DNA from: Membranipora membranacea
Taxonomy: Eukaryota; Bryozoa; Gymnolaemata; Cheilostomatida; Membraniporidae
Direction: 5' to 3'
Assembly: GCA_914767715.1 (NCBI GenBank)
Contig: OU612072.1
Location: forward strand, 8,370,001 to 8,434,000
Length of the DNA: 64,000 nt
Positions 1-12,003 of the stretch are shown one piece after another. The first letter of the stretch is position 1. Each line of letters begins with the position of its first letter. The position numbers and the translations under genes are program-made. The notes under the pieces were generated by a model, which was given only the letters and a program-made list of their open reading frames with translations, had not been told where the DNA came from and ran no database searches.

Positions 1-1675
1 ATTTTGAGCCAGGCATACACAATAAGAAATGTCATGATCTTAGACAAAATATCCACCACCATTATTGAAATGTGACCAAACGAGATAGTTGGAAGTAAAC
101 AAGTCAAGGCCGGATCTCACAAAGCTTCAAATAAAATTGAAGCTCATAGTAGACGATATTCTGTGTAGCTAATATAGTGGTCACTTCGGTGGGTCAAAAG
201 TAAAGGGAGACCTCCTGCCCGGCAGCATTCTCCTTGTCTTACCTTATATTAGCAGCCTGATAAAACAAGCAACAGCTAAATCCGGTAATTTAGGAAATCA
301 TAATACATCAATTCTGACCACAAAACACCATCTTATGAACTTTTGAAATACTATTATGTTTATTGGGTCTGCTGGAGTCAGCAATATAGCAACAGATTTC
401 TAGATTTCTGAGTACACAGCAGAGTACACAGTCGTTGTAACACTCATCAAGCTAAGCACTATTTGTTCACAATGGATAAGCCAGGCCACAGCGGATCTTC
501 TGAACCACCGGTATGTGACAATGATACATAATTATAAATCTTGCCTAGTGGCAGAAATAATAACATTCAAATACACATTAATAACAATAAACAGTGATTT
601 ACTAATGGACTGTATCCTGGTGTGTGTGGTCTTGCTTTGCCGTTTCTGTTGGGTGTGAACTAATTATTAATTGCTTAACTATTGCCTGCTTTTTTTAGAA
701 TTTAATGGACATCACATGATATCACAGGATATCCTATTCGCATATCCTTTTTGGTTACCATATAAGGAGATAGTTTTTAACTTGTTTAAATTGGTATTAA
801 AGATGGAGTGTAATTCAGATCCAGCATTAATTGTAGACACTTGGTAGTCTATCTACAGGGATTTACTTTTGCGGGGAGTAATAATATGGGCCAACTTTTT
901 TTTTTATGAGACTTACTTTTGCCAATTTGCTATGCTCAAAATTAAATCCTAAAAACTTATGAGATCACGGTAATTACACGCGTAAGCGTAGCATGTCTTG
1001 TCAAGACAGGCTACATTGAGCCATATTTAATTGCGTAAAGCATGATGATTAATGATATATTGATTTATATTGCATTAGAAAATCAATTTCATGCAGTGCA
1101 CCTGCTTTCATACACATTGTGACACTGTAATTTAACTATAAACTGACCTGAAAATTATTGTATTACTACACTTTTTTACATCTAATGTTCTTCTTAAAAA
1201 TAGAAAATTAGGTTTCAAAACTACATCAGCAGAGTCAAATATAGTTGACGAATGTGTAGCTTTAATGATTTTCAAAAATACTAAATATTTACTGAGAAAA
1301 ATCGCTAAATGTAAATCAGTCATTATTGATTGATGGGGCATTGTTTATGAGAGTCCTACATATGACATCATATTCCTGCTTATAAATGTAAACAAATTGT
1401 TATGATGTATTTGGTGCCAAATCGGAGCACATGTACATAATCGGAATTGGGTGATCTGTCAACCTGGATAGGGACGGGAAAAAGTGAATCTGACCCGTAC
1501 CCCTTCTTTAACTGAGAGAGAAAACAGATTTTAGTTATGCACACATACGCATAAGAATATTGTCCTATCTTCACCACTGGTGATTGGCACACTGATTAAG
1601 TGCCGTCACAGATATTGTCCTTGCTTGTTCGGTTATAACAAGGAGGAAAGTCCAAAACTCCCCGGTTATACCTGA
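1..1675. other. gene-free AT-rich sequence
   Basis: Frames here are short (about 70 codons or fewer), resemble no family I know, and lack splice or promoter context. I see no repeat pairing with the rest of the window. It could hold introns or distant regulatory DNA of a gene outside the window, but nothing shows this. Confidence 0.5.
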
Positions 1676-2155
1676 GCTACAACGCTGAACAGACCTTCAA
1701 AATGAGCCCCATAAGCTGCTGAGTCGATTGCAATTTTCAAACTTGAAATCCCATGAAAATTGATTAGGCAATAAACTTCAAATCAAGGTTGAAACTGCAA
1801 AAAAAGTTATAGTTTTGAGTCTATGCACCGTTTTCAATAGCTTGCTTTTCTGATAATATTTGCGCTACAAAGCTAAACAGACTATCAAAATGATCACCAG
1901 AAGCTGTTGAGTCTATTGCACTTTTCAAACTCAAAATTCCATCAAAATTGTTGGAGATATAAGCATTCATTCAGGACTGAAACTGCAAAAAAAAATTATA
2001 GCTTTACGCCTATGCACCGTTTTCAATAGCATGCTTTACTGATAATATTTAAGCTATGAAGCTAAATAGACTATCAAAATGATCGGCAGAAGCTGCTGAA
2101 TTTATTGCAATTTTCAATCTTAAATTCCGATTGAAGCCAATTGAGTTATCAACAT
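1676..2155. repeat. tandem repeat, period about 188 bases, 2.5 copies
   Basis: Units begin at about 1676, 1864 and 2053, each opening with GCTAC/GCTAT followed by an 'aagctaaacagac'-like block. Each contains a shared 'tatgcaccgttttcaatag' block and a run of A before 'ttatag'. Copies differ by scattered substitutions and small indels, so the array is old. No coding frame runs across the units. Confidence 0.75.
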
Positions 2156-3865
2156 TTAACCAGAGCTGGGACAGGTAAATCAAAGATAGCTATGGGTAAA
2201 AATCACTGTTTCTACATCCTCCAGTGACGTCGCGTCACCATAATTAAGTGCCTCAATGCTAATGCTCCATACAGTGTCCCATCTGGGTTTATTATTAAGT
2301 CTGTGGACTAACCTATTAACCAAACTTGACAAAAACTCTATGAAAAATGGCTGGACTGCAGCAAACTTTTGATATCAGGCAGTAAGATAAAGGCAAAATT
2401 GGCCGAGCCAAACTTTGAAGGAATTTAAAAGTGACAATAAAACCACGATATAATGGGGACAGGATATACTAGGTATCAGAGAGTTTATAAAGCTAAATTG
2501 ATGCCCAAATGAGTAGGACAGTTACTATGCTACTTAGTAACAGAGGGACTGGCCCCTCAAGACTTCTGGTAATGAATCAAATGGAAATTAACAACATTTT
2601 GCAATGTCTGACAAGATTAAATTAGAACACTATCAAGACATTATTAGTTGTCAGAAAATCACACACAGAGATACTGAGATTTGTTGTCTTAGCTGTTCCC
2701 TTGCATCAGGGAACTGTTAAATTATAATATAACTAGACGGCCAGAGGGAATTGAAGAAATAACACAAAACTTCAGGGAAGTTTGTACTACACTCTTTATT
2801 TTTGAATAGTTTGATTGGCAATTTAGAGCTGTTGCGTGAGATGAACAGTTGGATGAGTTTTTCAGAAGGCTATAGGTGTTGGGTGGTGGATGACGGACAT
2901 GGGCAAAAGACCTGCTTGCAAGTTTCAGTTGCCTTGAACACAAACCCTCTCATCTCAACCCCTCTAGTTTCAACTCCTCCAATTCCCTGTGACTTTTTGC
3001 AGCAGGTGTGGGTGTAGACTGTATTGACAAGCATAGTCTTAATAACAACACAGGCATTATCATAGTTAGAATCATTAATAATTTGACAATATTCATGATC
3101 TCCAATTTGCAATTAGCCTGTCCTCTTGGGATGAATTACAGTTTGTGAGACAGCACCATTTTATAGGACCCAATACGCCTAAGTTGGGCAAATGATTCAC
3201 AGTGGCGCCCTGGAGTACAAATTTACTTAGAATGATAATCAGCATGTTGTGCAAACCAGTAATTTAGTACACTGGTCCAATTGGTTAAAATGTTTAGCAT
3301 TCACTGCAAAGCGATTTTTGTCACGAAAATACTTGTTTTATTTTGGATTATTACTGACTGATTGCCCAGGCACTAGCATTCTCAGGTGAATTTACATATC
3401 AAGATTTATTGTGAATATACAACTAATCTTGCTATTCTGTGACCGGGAGTCATCTGACCTTGAGTAGTGATGTTGGCTATAGTTATTTGCTCAGGTTGTA
3501 GGCAAAAAAGAAAGGAAGACATCTAGTTTTTCTCACAAGAATTTCATGATGCAGGCCTGTCTTAAGTTCAGTCCAAAGGAAAAATCATGGTAATTGGCTA
3601 TTCAACTGGCCTGCCTACATGACCCAAGGCTGTATCCATGGATGTTGTAGAAGCAAGTCGCGGTGGGTGCAGGAGATGCGTTTGAACGTCTTTCCGCTGA
3701 AAGGGATATTGAGGAATAATCTCAGGAATACAGGGAGTTTTATGGTTATGAAAAATTAATCGAATGAGGGAGATCGTTCTTGAGCAGCTTGATGATTTTT
3801 ACTTTGCTGCAAAAACATTCTGCATGGAAGGCATCTTGCTAAATAATACTCAGACAGCAGCAACA
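2156..3865. other. gene-free sequence
   Basis: Frames of 65-80 codons on both strands overlap one another and show no family resemblance. No repeat partner was noticed. Nothing supportable. Confidence 0.45.
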
Positions 3866-4990
3866 TTATATTTCTGGTCATATCTGATGTAATATGCTTC
3901 AGTTTAAAACTCATCGATGACGTCTTGACCTCAAAACATGTAACAACTGGCAATTAACACCAGGTAAAGCAGTGTTATCCATCCATTCATAATTCCAACC
4001 GATCTTACAATGAGTCTCTCTGGGCACCTGCTAATTAAATACATATATAATATCAATTTCATATTACAATCAAAACAACTATGCATATTTTAGAGGTTTT
4101 CAAAAATGTTCTGCTGAAAATTGGACGGGTCAAGCCCCCTAGCCCTTCCTATGAATAGTCTTTTGGCTCTAGCCCAAACGCCAGTAATACCAACTTGTAG
4201 CAAGAATTCAAAAGCATCATAGTCAAAGAGGGGAGGATACTATTAGATACAAAGTTGTTGTGGCTCTAATGCTGCCATCCTTAGCCATCCTGAGTGACAT
4301 ACAGCCGCTCTAGATTACCATCAATGTGACATGTTTGGTTAGGGAAACTTCATACCTCCTAGTCCTCAGTACTTTGCCAATAAAGTACCAACTCAGTGAG
4401 CATGGTATACAGTAGGCCATTTTGATATTTCCTTACTGGGCCAAGACCAAAGCTACCAAAACCTTGCAGAATCGAAATCAAATTTAATTGGCCAGTAATA
4501 ATGTGTATTGAAATTTTCACTGTTTAGTTTTCGGATTATATTAATGTTTGGGTTTACAAAAATACACTGCTGCTCAAGTTTTTCTCTACGGCTTGGTGCT
4601 AGTACAGTGTTGCAGCATTATTTGTGCATTGAAAGGCCTATCAATCTTCATGTATTCCCAAATGTCTTCTGGCTGAGAACAATCTGTAATCACAGACTCA
4701 AAATCAAGGCATAAATATCTCTTCACCAAGGATTTGGATGATTTCAGGTTCAATTCAACCAATTACGATAGACAAATTCCAATCTGGTGCAGAAATCTGG
4801 GTCTGGCTGAGTCCCAATAAGTTTTTCATTTCTTTATGTATGTGTGCGGAAGTGATACTGATCAGAATATAGGCCTAAATAATATTTAATCAAAAGATGT
4901 CAGTCAATCAACTGTGTTATCAAAACTAAATACACGCAGTTCAGTGTCTGTCAAAAAAAGAAGAAAATCTAGAGATTGACGATTCAGACC
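3866..4990. repeat. left arm of a long, diverged inverted repeat
   Basis: This block is the reverse complement of about 6800-7700 with many substitutions and indels. Anchors: 'ggtcaagccccctagccctt' near 4130 pairs with its complement near 7451; 'catacctcctagtcctcag' near 4350 pairs with a block near 7385; 'aaaatacactgctgctcaa' near 4558 pairs with one near 7200. The spacer holds the GC-rich patch and the 5.8-6.7 kb foldback array. It may be the long termini of an old transposon or an inverted segmental duplication. I could not define termini or a target duplication. Confidence 0.65.
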
Positions 4991-5249
4991 CAACTAGCGG
5001 CATTCCTTATTCACATCAATATCATTATCATAAAGCAATGTATGTCATCCTATCCAGAATGCAGGCCTCGTTAAAAATATATCAAAATATTTAATTCAAC
5101 TGCCAACACATTAGAAATACATATGCACATTAAATCTGGAACATAGTAATTGCAGGCTACGTCAAAAATAGTATGAAATTTAGACGTTGATGGAAATATC
5201 TACATTGTCAATTTGAGAGTAAGAGGCTGTACAAATGAATTTTCAGTGG

Positions 5250-5410
5250 ACGCGAATTTTCTTGCTGTCTCGGCCCTGTCCCGTCTCGCAAAAATCTGAC
5301 TCCCCAAAAAAGTCCTCGCGCGAGGTCTTTTTCCGGTACCGGAGGGCATGGAGGAAAATCCGCGGCCACTAGCGATGATCGGTGCGCGAGGTTTTCTCGT
5401 CGTCGACGAA
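5250..5410. other. isolated GC- and CpG-rich patch
   Basis: About 160 bases are much richer in G+C and CpG than everything around, with several CGCG sites, 'ccgcgg' and the palindrome 'cgtcgacg'. A 111-codon frame on - (5200-5535) spans it, but a second frame overlaps it and neither resembles a known protein. It could be a small CpG island, a transposon fragment or foreign DNA. Confidence 0.4.
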
Positions 5411-5840
5411 GGGCTTTGAGAAACTTTGAAAATTCTCCAAGTCGCTGCAAACAGGATATGTCTTTCGGTGTGTCCAGTAATAGATATTGCATCTGTTAAA
5501 CAAAAGATCATTTTGATGGACAACTCATTTATCACGTTTACTCATCAATGCTGACATTCATATTATTATTAAAGTAACATAAAGTAACATAGAGTAACAT
5601 AAACAGAAAGCCAATCAATTCTCAGCGAGCCAAAAATCCTGATATTGTGATAAATTGTCTCAGCCTTAGTTCAAAATTCTGACCTCTGCAGACAGGATTA
5701 TAACTATAAAAGTTGATTTGACATTTTATTGGGTTATCGTTTCGCAAACTGATGACACTGGCAAATATAGAAGGCATATTGATTTCTGAACAGTAGCAGT
5801 GAACATGGCTGATATCAGATATTCCGAACACAAACTAATA

Positions 5841-6326
5841 GAAGACCAAATATAAAAATTATAAAGGAAGTATTGATTTCTGAAATTTGCAAGTCACAGC
5901 CAAGTCACATATGATTCGTTTTTGGTAGGATTCAGAGACAAAAATAGGATTTTGGTGTCAGATTTAATCACTCGGTTCAATGGCTTTACATTAATTACAA
6001 TAAGTATTAATGACAAAATTAGGGTTGATCACTGTGACTCAGAGTGGCAGAGTGGCAGAGTCACAGTGATCAACCCTTTTTTTGAAGACCAAATATAAAA
6101 GTTATAAAAGAAGTATTGATTTCGGAAATTTGCAAGTCACAGCCAAGTCACATATGATTCGTTTTTGGTAGGATTCAGAGACAAAAATAGGATTTTGGTG
6201 TCAAATTTAATCACTCGGTTCAATGGCTTTATATCAATTACAATAAGTATTAATGACAAAATTAGGGTTGATCACTGTGACTCAGAGTGGCAGAGTGGCA
6301 GAGTCACAGTGATCAACCCTTTTTTT
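5841..6326 (+). repeat. two tandem 243-base half-units of a foldback element
   Basis: Units start at 5841 and 6084 with 'gaagaccaaatataaaa'. Each ends in a 19-base perfect stem ('gggttgatcactgtgactc' and its complement) around a 17-base loop read as 'agagtggcagagtggca'. The units are nearly identical. They are half-elements of the complete foldback that follows. Confidence 0.85.
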
Positions 6327-6345
6327 GAAGACCAAATATAAAAGT

Positions 6346-6722
6346 TATAAAAGAAGTATTGATTTCGGAAATTTGCAAGTCACAGCCAAGTCACATATGA
6401 TTCGTTTTTGGTAGGATTCAGAGACAAAAATAGGATTTTGGTGTCAGATTTAATCACTCGGTTCAATGGCTTTATATCAATTACAATAAGTATTATTGAC
6501 AAAATTAGGGTTGATCACTGTGACTCTGCCACTCTGCCACTCTGAGTCACAGTGATCAACCCTAATTTTGTCATTAATACTTATTGTAATTGATATAAAG
6601 CCATTGAACCGAGTGATTAAATCTGACACCAAATTCCTATTTTTGTCTCTGAATCCTACCAAAAACGAATCATATGTGACTTGGCTGTGACTTGCAAATC
6701 AGAAATCAATACTTCTTTTATA
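6346..6722. mobile_element. complete foldback element (MITE-like), arms about 180 bases
   Basis: The left arm (6346-6526) and right arm (6544-6722) are near-perfect reverse complements, beginning and ending with 'tataaaagaagtattgattt' and its complement. The central 17-base loop (6527-6543) reads 'tgccactctgccactct', the reverse complement of the loop in the two preceding half-units. No protein is encoded. The right end runs into 'tataggcataggcataggc'. Superfamily not assignable. Confidence 0.8.
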
Positions 6723-6799
6723 GGCATAGGCATAGGCATAGATTATCCTGACATTGACCAACTAAAGAAGTTTTTAAGTTCTTCACAAATAAGAATAAT

Positions 6800-7700
6800 T
6801 CTTGATACATATATCTGATACCTGTTTAGTAGGAGCCACAAACTTGTCACTACATAGTATTTAGCGTACAAACTTTCAAAAGCTGCAGTCCAAAAAGGAT
6901 AGTGAAATAGAACTTACTGCTGAACTGACCGCTGGATCTATGCACCTAAAAATGGATGTAAATAATCGTTTGTTCTACCAGACAAAATCCACAAGAAATT
7001 GTAGAAAGGTGAAACAAAATACAGTTGGTATTCTAGTTTGTATCAACTGAAGTGTCTTTCAATTAAAACACGGCAGTTATGAGTTTGACCTTCTATTCTA
7101 AAATCAAGTGACATTTAGAAATAGATGGAGAAATTGATAGGCATTTCAATGTACAAGAAATGCTGCAGCATCGAACTATTACCAAGCTGTGGAGAAAGTT
7201 TGAGCAGCAGTGTATTTTTGTAAATTGTAACTTTAATTAAATCCGAAAATCCAAAAATTGATAAATTCAATAAACACAATTACTGGTCCATTGCTTTGGT
7301 CTTAGCTCAGTATGGAAATATCAAAAATTGCCTATTGTATACGATGCTCACTAATTTGGCACTTTATTGACAAAGGACTGAGGACTAGGAGGTATGAAAT
7401 TTCCTTAACCAAACTTCTCAGAGGGTAGAGTCAGAAGTGCATTAATAGGAAGGGCTAGGGGGCTTGACCATAACCATTTTCAACGGGTCAACTTCGGAAA
7501 AACCTCCAAAATATGCATAGTTGTTATGAATGTATTATGAAATAAATATGTTCATGTTTTTAAGTACCATGCGCCCAGAGGGGCTCATTGTGAGAATGGT
7601 TGGGATTATGAATGGATTACGCTGGTTTACCTGGTATTATTTTCCAATTGTTACATGTTTTGTAATCAATAAGTTTAAGCTGTGCTGAAATGTAATGTAA
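6800..7700. repeat. right arm of the long, diverged inverted repeat
   Basis: Pairs with 3866-4990 in opposite orientation. The outer end near 7700 lies ten bases from the hAT insertion at 7718, so the original end may be hidden. No gene seen. Confidence 0.6.
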
Positions 7701-7717
7701 CTTATCATTGTGTAGGT

Positions 7718-8844
7718 CAACGGTGGGCAACCTCTTCTCGAAAAAGGCCACATTTTACACAGGCTCAACTCAAAAGGCCAAAACATATCTTTCAAGGATA
7801 AATTGGAACTGGAGTAACAATTTTGGCACTTCCTATTTTGTGAATAATAAAACAGATTGTGTAAAGATTGCAGTATGCTGCAAGAACCATCAAACTCAGC
7901 AGAAACATCTGTTTATCTAATCTTCTGGAGTTTTGTGACGTCAATTTACCTCATGATTTGATCTTGGAAATGTCTGTTTCCCTGTGTTTCATGTGTATGA
8001 CGAAGGGCAAGGTGGTCGTGGGCCTTCTAGCGGTTCAAGTGCAAAAAATAGTACTTAACTGAACAGTTGTGATAGAGAAGAAAGTATTTTCGCGCAGGGA
8101 AAAAAATTTTCCGGCGCCCACCCTCCTGCAAAGGAGAATTCTTTTGCAAATGGTTGTGATATGAAAGGCAATATGGATCATTTCAGCCATAATGCAGGAG
8201 CGCTTGTAACAAAGAGACTTTTTGATGCAAATCCGCCTTTTGTCCTAGATGACGGTTTTGCCAAAAAATACTAATTACTATTTTATTAGTGAACTTTGTT
8301 ATTTTAACATCCTAAGGTCACTGTTTTGTGTTATTTTGAAAGAACAAAACTGGAGAAAGTTGGCACCAGTACAACAGTTATGATGATTTTGAGTAGAGTG
8401 GCTTGGGAAGCTTTGCTACATGCCTAATACAGAATGGCCCTGTTAATGACAAAACAGAGGGTGGGCTGCCCCTAAAGAGGGACGCAAGTTGCCCGGAGTC
8501 CTCGTACTGAGAGTGTGATACATCCTAGAAGTGTAGAATGCATCCTAGAGGTGAGGCCATGGAGGACCTCCTAATTATAAGTGTGCAGCAAGCTGCCAGA
8601 AACTGAAACAGGCACTAATCAGCCATTGGCAGTGACACTTTGATCTTAGCCAATAGGCCGAGAAGCGCCACTATTTTGAAATATCTTGTACTTACAGAGG
8701 CTATGCATACTTGGCTCTCCACATAACGAAAGAGGAATCAAAATTGATGTGTAATAACTTTTTTAGGTATAAGGCCACAATTAGGCCGCAAAAGATTACC
8801 CGTTAGGCCGCACAGGCAAAAAGGCCGCAGGTTGCCCGCAGCTG
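7718..8844. mobile_element. hAT-superfamily DNA transposon, non-autonomous (1,127 bases)
   Basis: Flanked by a perfect 8-base direct repeat GTGTAGGT at 7710-7717 and 8845-8852. The termini are CAACGGTGGGCAACCT on the left and the complement of CAGCTGCGGGCAACCT on the right, 13 of 16 identical as inverted repeats. An 8-base target duplication with CA-starting, GGGCAACC-containing ends is characteristic of hAT elements. Subterminal 'aggcc(g/a)ca' motifs recur on both sides. No hAT transposase frame is visible, so it would have moved in trans. It carries a U2 snRNA-like fragment near its right end. Confidence 0.88.
8635..8667 (-). pseudogene. U2 snRNA 5'-end fragment
   Basis: On - the sequence starts CGCTTCTCGGCC, then TATTGGCTAAGATCA and AAGTG. 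This matches the conserved 5' end of U2 snRNA, including the segment containing the branch-point recognition region, with about two changes. The match stops after about 33 bases, so it is a retroposed fragment or the head of a U2-derived SINE, not a functional U2 gene. It sits inside the hAT element. Confidence 0.7.
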
Positions 8845-9877
8845 GTGTAGGTGAATAAACTCAGCGTAATTCTCACCAGAAGATATTTCAATAACAATAA
8901 CCAACCCAGGTGAAATCTCAAAGCAGGGTTTTCTTTATGGTTATGGTTAATCAATCACATTGGCCCTATTTGAAACGCTGGCAATACAGAGTACACAAAA
9001 CATATTGATAAATTACCATCGCTAATTGGTAAATTATGTAATCTCAAAATAGAGATTGTATATATTGCTGTTATTTGCAAAAATTTTATTGATACCTATT
9101 TACTGTTCATACCTGTACCATCTCAAAAAGAGATATTGTATACCTATGTTATTTTGGTTGAGGCGTAATCTAGCATTGATTGATAACGCCTCATTGTGAA
9201 ACCAAATGTTTTCTCAAGAAAGCTATTTTATAGCAAAACGGAATGTAATGACTTTGAGTCAGTCATTGGTGTGCTTTGGTGATTCTTAATCCAATAAACA
9301 AATGTTAAATATAAATCCCACAAACAGGATTGATTGATGAATTAAAAAATATAAATTTTGTGATTATACTTTAACAGCTAACAACAGTGTTTCCCTGCTC
9401 TGACAAAACCCTGGAAGTTTTGAACTATCACAGCATAAGACATTGGAATTATTGTATGTGCCCCTGTATTTTGTAAGATGGTATGATATACAAATCCCCC
9501 AGAATATCTTTGAATTTGTATCGTCACGACAAGGTCATAAAAAGGATTGACGCTCCTAGCAAAAGCATGTTAATTGATTCCTTTGGATCAAAAGGAAGTT
9601 TTTGCCAGAATTTCCTCATTTTTAATGAAATTCATGATCTTTTGCATTCATTTTGTGATATAAATGGTCATTAAACACTCAGTTAATTCTTGATGGCTTC
9701 TGCATCAAATGCTAGAAATGTTGGGGGAGACAATGAGGAAACCATATAAGTCATTGAGAGTGCTATAATCTCATCATGAATCCGTAAAGGAAGGCTATCT
9801 GGCTAGAAGAGGTATACACATGAGGGGCTGGTGGCTGTAACAATCAACCTTGAAAGCCCCCCCCCCCACCCCCTAAT

Positions 9878-9960
9878 GGGATTGAACCCACAACTCCTGC
9901 GGCAACAATTGCCTGTCAGTGAATAGCAATCTCACAATCTCCAAAACATAATGGGTTGAT
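9878..9960 (-). repeat. possible tRNA-derived SINE fragment
   Basis: On - the string GGTTCAATCCC (9888-9878) matches an RNA polymerase III B box, followed by a purine- and G-rich tail opposite the C run. No convincing A box is visible upstream, so this may be a decayed SINE or a coincidence. Confidence 0.3.
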
Positions 9961-10741
9961 GGCGCTCGTTAGCATACCCGCTATTCACTACTCAGAGCTG
10001 TTGACTCTCGTACCATAGCTGCGTCAACTCCACCATTGCCACCCTATGCAACACTGCGCACATGTTAGGATTGTTGGCCTTACATGGCCCATTGCTGGGA
10101 TCCCTTGTAGTTACCTGTCTTTTCAGCTTGTCTGAAGGTGGATCAAAAGTGGATAAGTTAATAAAGGCTATTTGGCTTAATAGTATTAAATCGAATAGCT
10201 GTCATTTACGACTTTTGGGTAAAACACTGCAGTTTTCATGGCATCAAATGTATTTGGCCCATAGACTTCAACACCTCAACCTATTGGATAGTTCAGTGTC
10301 CATTGTTATGGGCTTTGATATATATATTCCGTATTTTATTCCGGAGCATATGAAGTCAGGGATCTTTCCAGAAAAAGGAATTTTGTCCAGAAAAGGGAAT
10401 TTTATCCTTTTAATGTGTCAATTTCGATGATAGAAAAATCTAGCAATAATCGATGCCTGAATCCTAAACACCGTTCCAATTACCAGATCACCCTTACTAA
10501 AATTCATGATATAGGGAATTTATAATGTATATATTGGTAAGTACGATTTAACACATAGAAGACAATTTTATTCGGCTATTTGGAAGAACACAAGTGGTAC
10601 CCTGATGTGCAAAGACAGTGGTAATTAAGTTATAGTATTCTTTAGTCTGAATTAGAATTTCATTTATTCATGTCTGGCATGTCTTGATGATGTTGGGGTC
10701 CAAGCTCAAAAGATTCATATCAATACCATAATCTTTGACAT

Positions 10742-10774
10742 CCCATTGGGTTGTGAATCACACAACCCAGTGGG
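10742..10774. repeat. short hairpin, 14-base stem, 5-base loop
   Basis: CCCATTGGGTTGTG (10742-10755), loop AATCA, then CACAACCCAGTGGG (10761-10774): 13 of 14 positions pair. It is isolated, with no gene nearby. Confidence 0.6.
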
Positions 10775-11321
10775 CATCATAAGTTGATCAGTTGTCCACT
10801 TAACCGACAGTAGAGGATAATTCCTGCAGATAAAAACAGAAGATCAAGTTACTATCATTACAGATTTGAAATCCCAGATCATGTGCTCATTGCATTTGAC
10901 ATGTGTCACCATTTTCCTATTGAAATCTATGTTACAAGAAACAACCAATAAACATATTGTACAATCAGCTGAGAATTATGGCAGTTTGTTACAAACAGTA
11001 TTTTGGAATGGAATGGAATTGCAATCTCATTACTCTCCCTTGGCGGATGTTTTGCATCACATTTTCATCCATTTTCCATTGGTAAATTTGCATTTTCACT
11101 AGACTGTTTGACAGATTTGTTCAATGAATATAGGACATATTTGAGGGTAGCTCCAGGTGCACTTTGAAGATGTTGTTAAGATTCCAATATTGTGAACTGA
11201 CTGTAAGGACACTGCGAGTCGGCCTTCTGGTTTCTTATTAATGCATCACATTATCCAAACGCTAAGCTGCAGTTAATACCCATCTAGAAATATCTCAGAT
11301 ATCGTCAAAAACTTTTTTTTT

Positions 11322-11545
11322 CTCACCTCAATGATTAACAAGATAGCTGGGGAGTCCCCTATAGGAGGGGGAGGACTGATATCCAATTTCCTGGTTAACT
11401 CCCATTGAGTTAGAAATATGATGTACAAGTTGATACAGTAAGTCGACGGGGAAGAGCATGGGCAGGGCAACAACTCAATAGGTCAAAAGTTCTCCTAGAA
11501 AATCAGTCAGTTTTCACACACTGAGAGATACAGCACTACTACTAC
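11322..11545 (-). repeat. interspersed repeat, copy 1
   Basis: On - this block (from 'ctcagtgtgtgaaa' to 'aatcattgaggtgag') matches 55840-56077 on +. Shared segments include 'gccctgcccatgct', 'gttaaccaggaaat' and 'agctatcttgttaatcattg'. The other copy sits inside an insertion flanked by direct repeats, so this is a mobile or retroposed sequence. Confidence 0.7.
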
Positions 11546-12003
11546 AGGGCGTAAAAGTTGGAATTACAAACAACATAAGGTATTACAAAAACGTGCTGCT
11601 GCTGTCCTTTACTTTTGCTTAGTATCAGTTCAGTTGAGCAACATTTTTTGTCCATTGAAATTCTATTTCAAAGTCACTATGTTTCCTTATCTCGGTGTGG
11701 AATCGATTTGAGGGCCAAATTGGACACATGATATTAGCATTTACACTTAATTCTAGTATAGGGGGTCGAATTCAAAACTGCTGGGCTTTCAATCAAAAGA
11801 CACATCAGTTGATTCATACTAGAATATCCACTGTCTTTCGTTTCTATTCTTCTAAATTTCTTGTGGATGTTGTTTAGCAGAACAAAAGACTTTCTATTTA
11901 TATATATATCAAATTTGTGGGGTAACAATTCTGGTTTAAATAATTATACAAATAAGGAGATGATAATTCCTACATCTATAGAAATACAAAATCCATATAG
12001 GTC
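11546..12003. other. gene-free sequence before the tandem array
   Basis: Short overlapping frames only; no repeat partner found. Confidence 0.45.

Larger units (their letters stand above)
8853..11321. other. gene-free sequence with minor structures
   Basis: A 122-codon frame (10062-10430, +) and a 78-codon frame (10866-11102, +) resemble nothing I know and lack splice or promoter context. Small features are a run of 13 C near 9858, a tRNA-like B box on - near 9878-9888, and a hairpin at 10742-10774. No gene is supportable. Confidence 0.45.

Noticed and set aside
5200-5535. 111-codon frame as a gene
   Set aside because: It only reflects the GC-rich patch; an overlapping frame is equally open, and there is no family match or promoter.
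5841-6722. CRISPR-like direct repeats
   Set aside because: Units are 243 bases with internal hairpins and no unique spacers, and the setting is eukaryotic.
10062-10430. 122-codon frame (+) as a gene
   Set aside because: Unrecognised, no splice or promoter signals, and a length reachable by chance in 64 kb.
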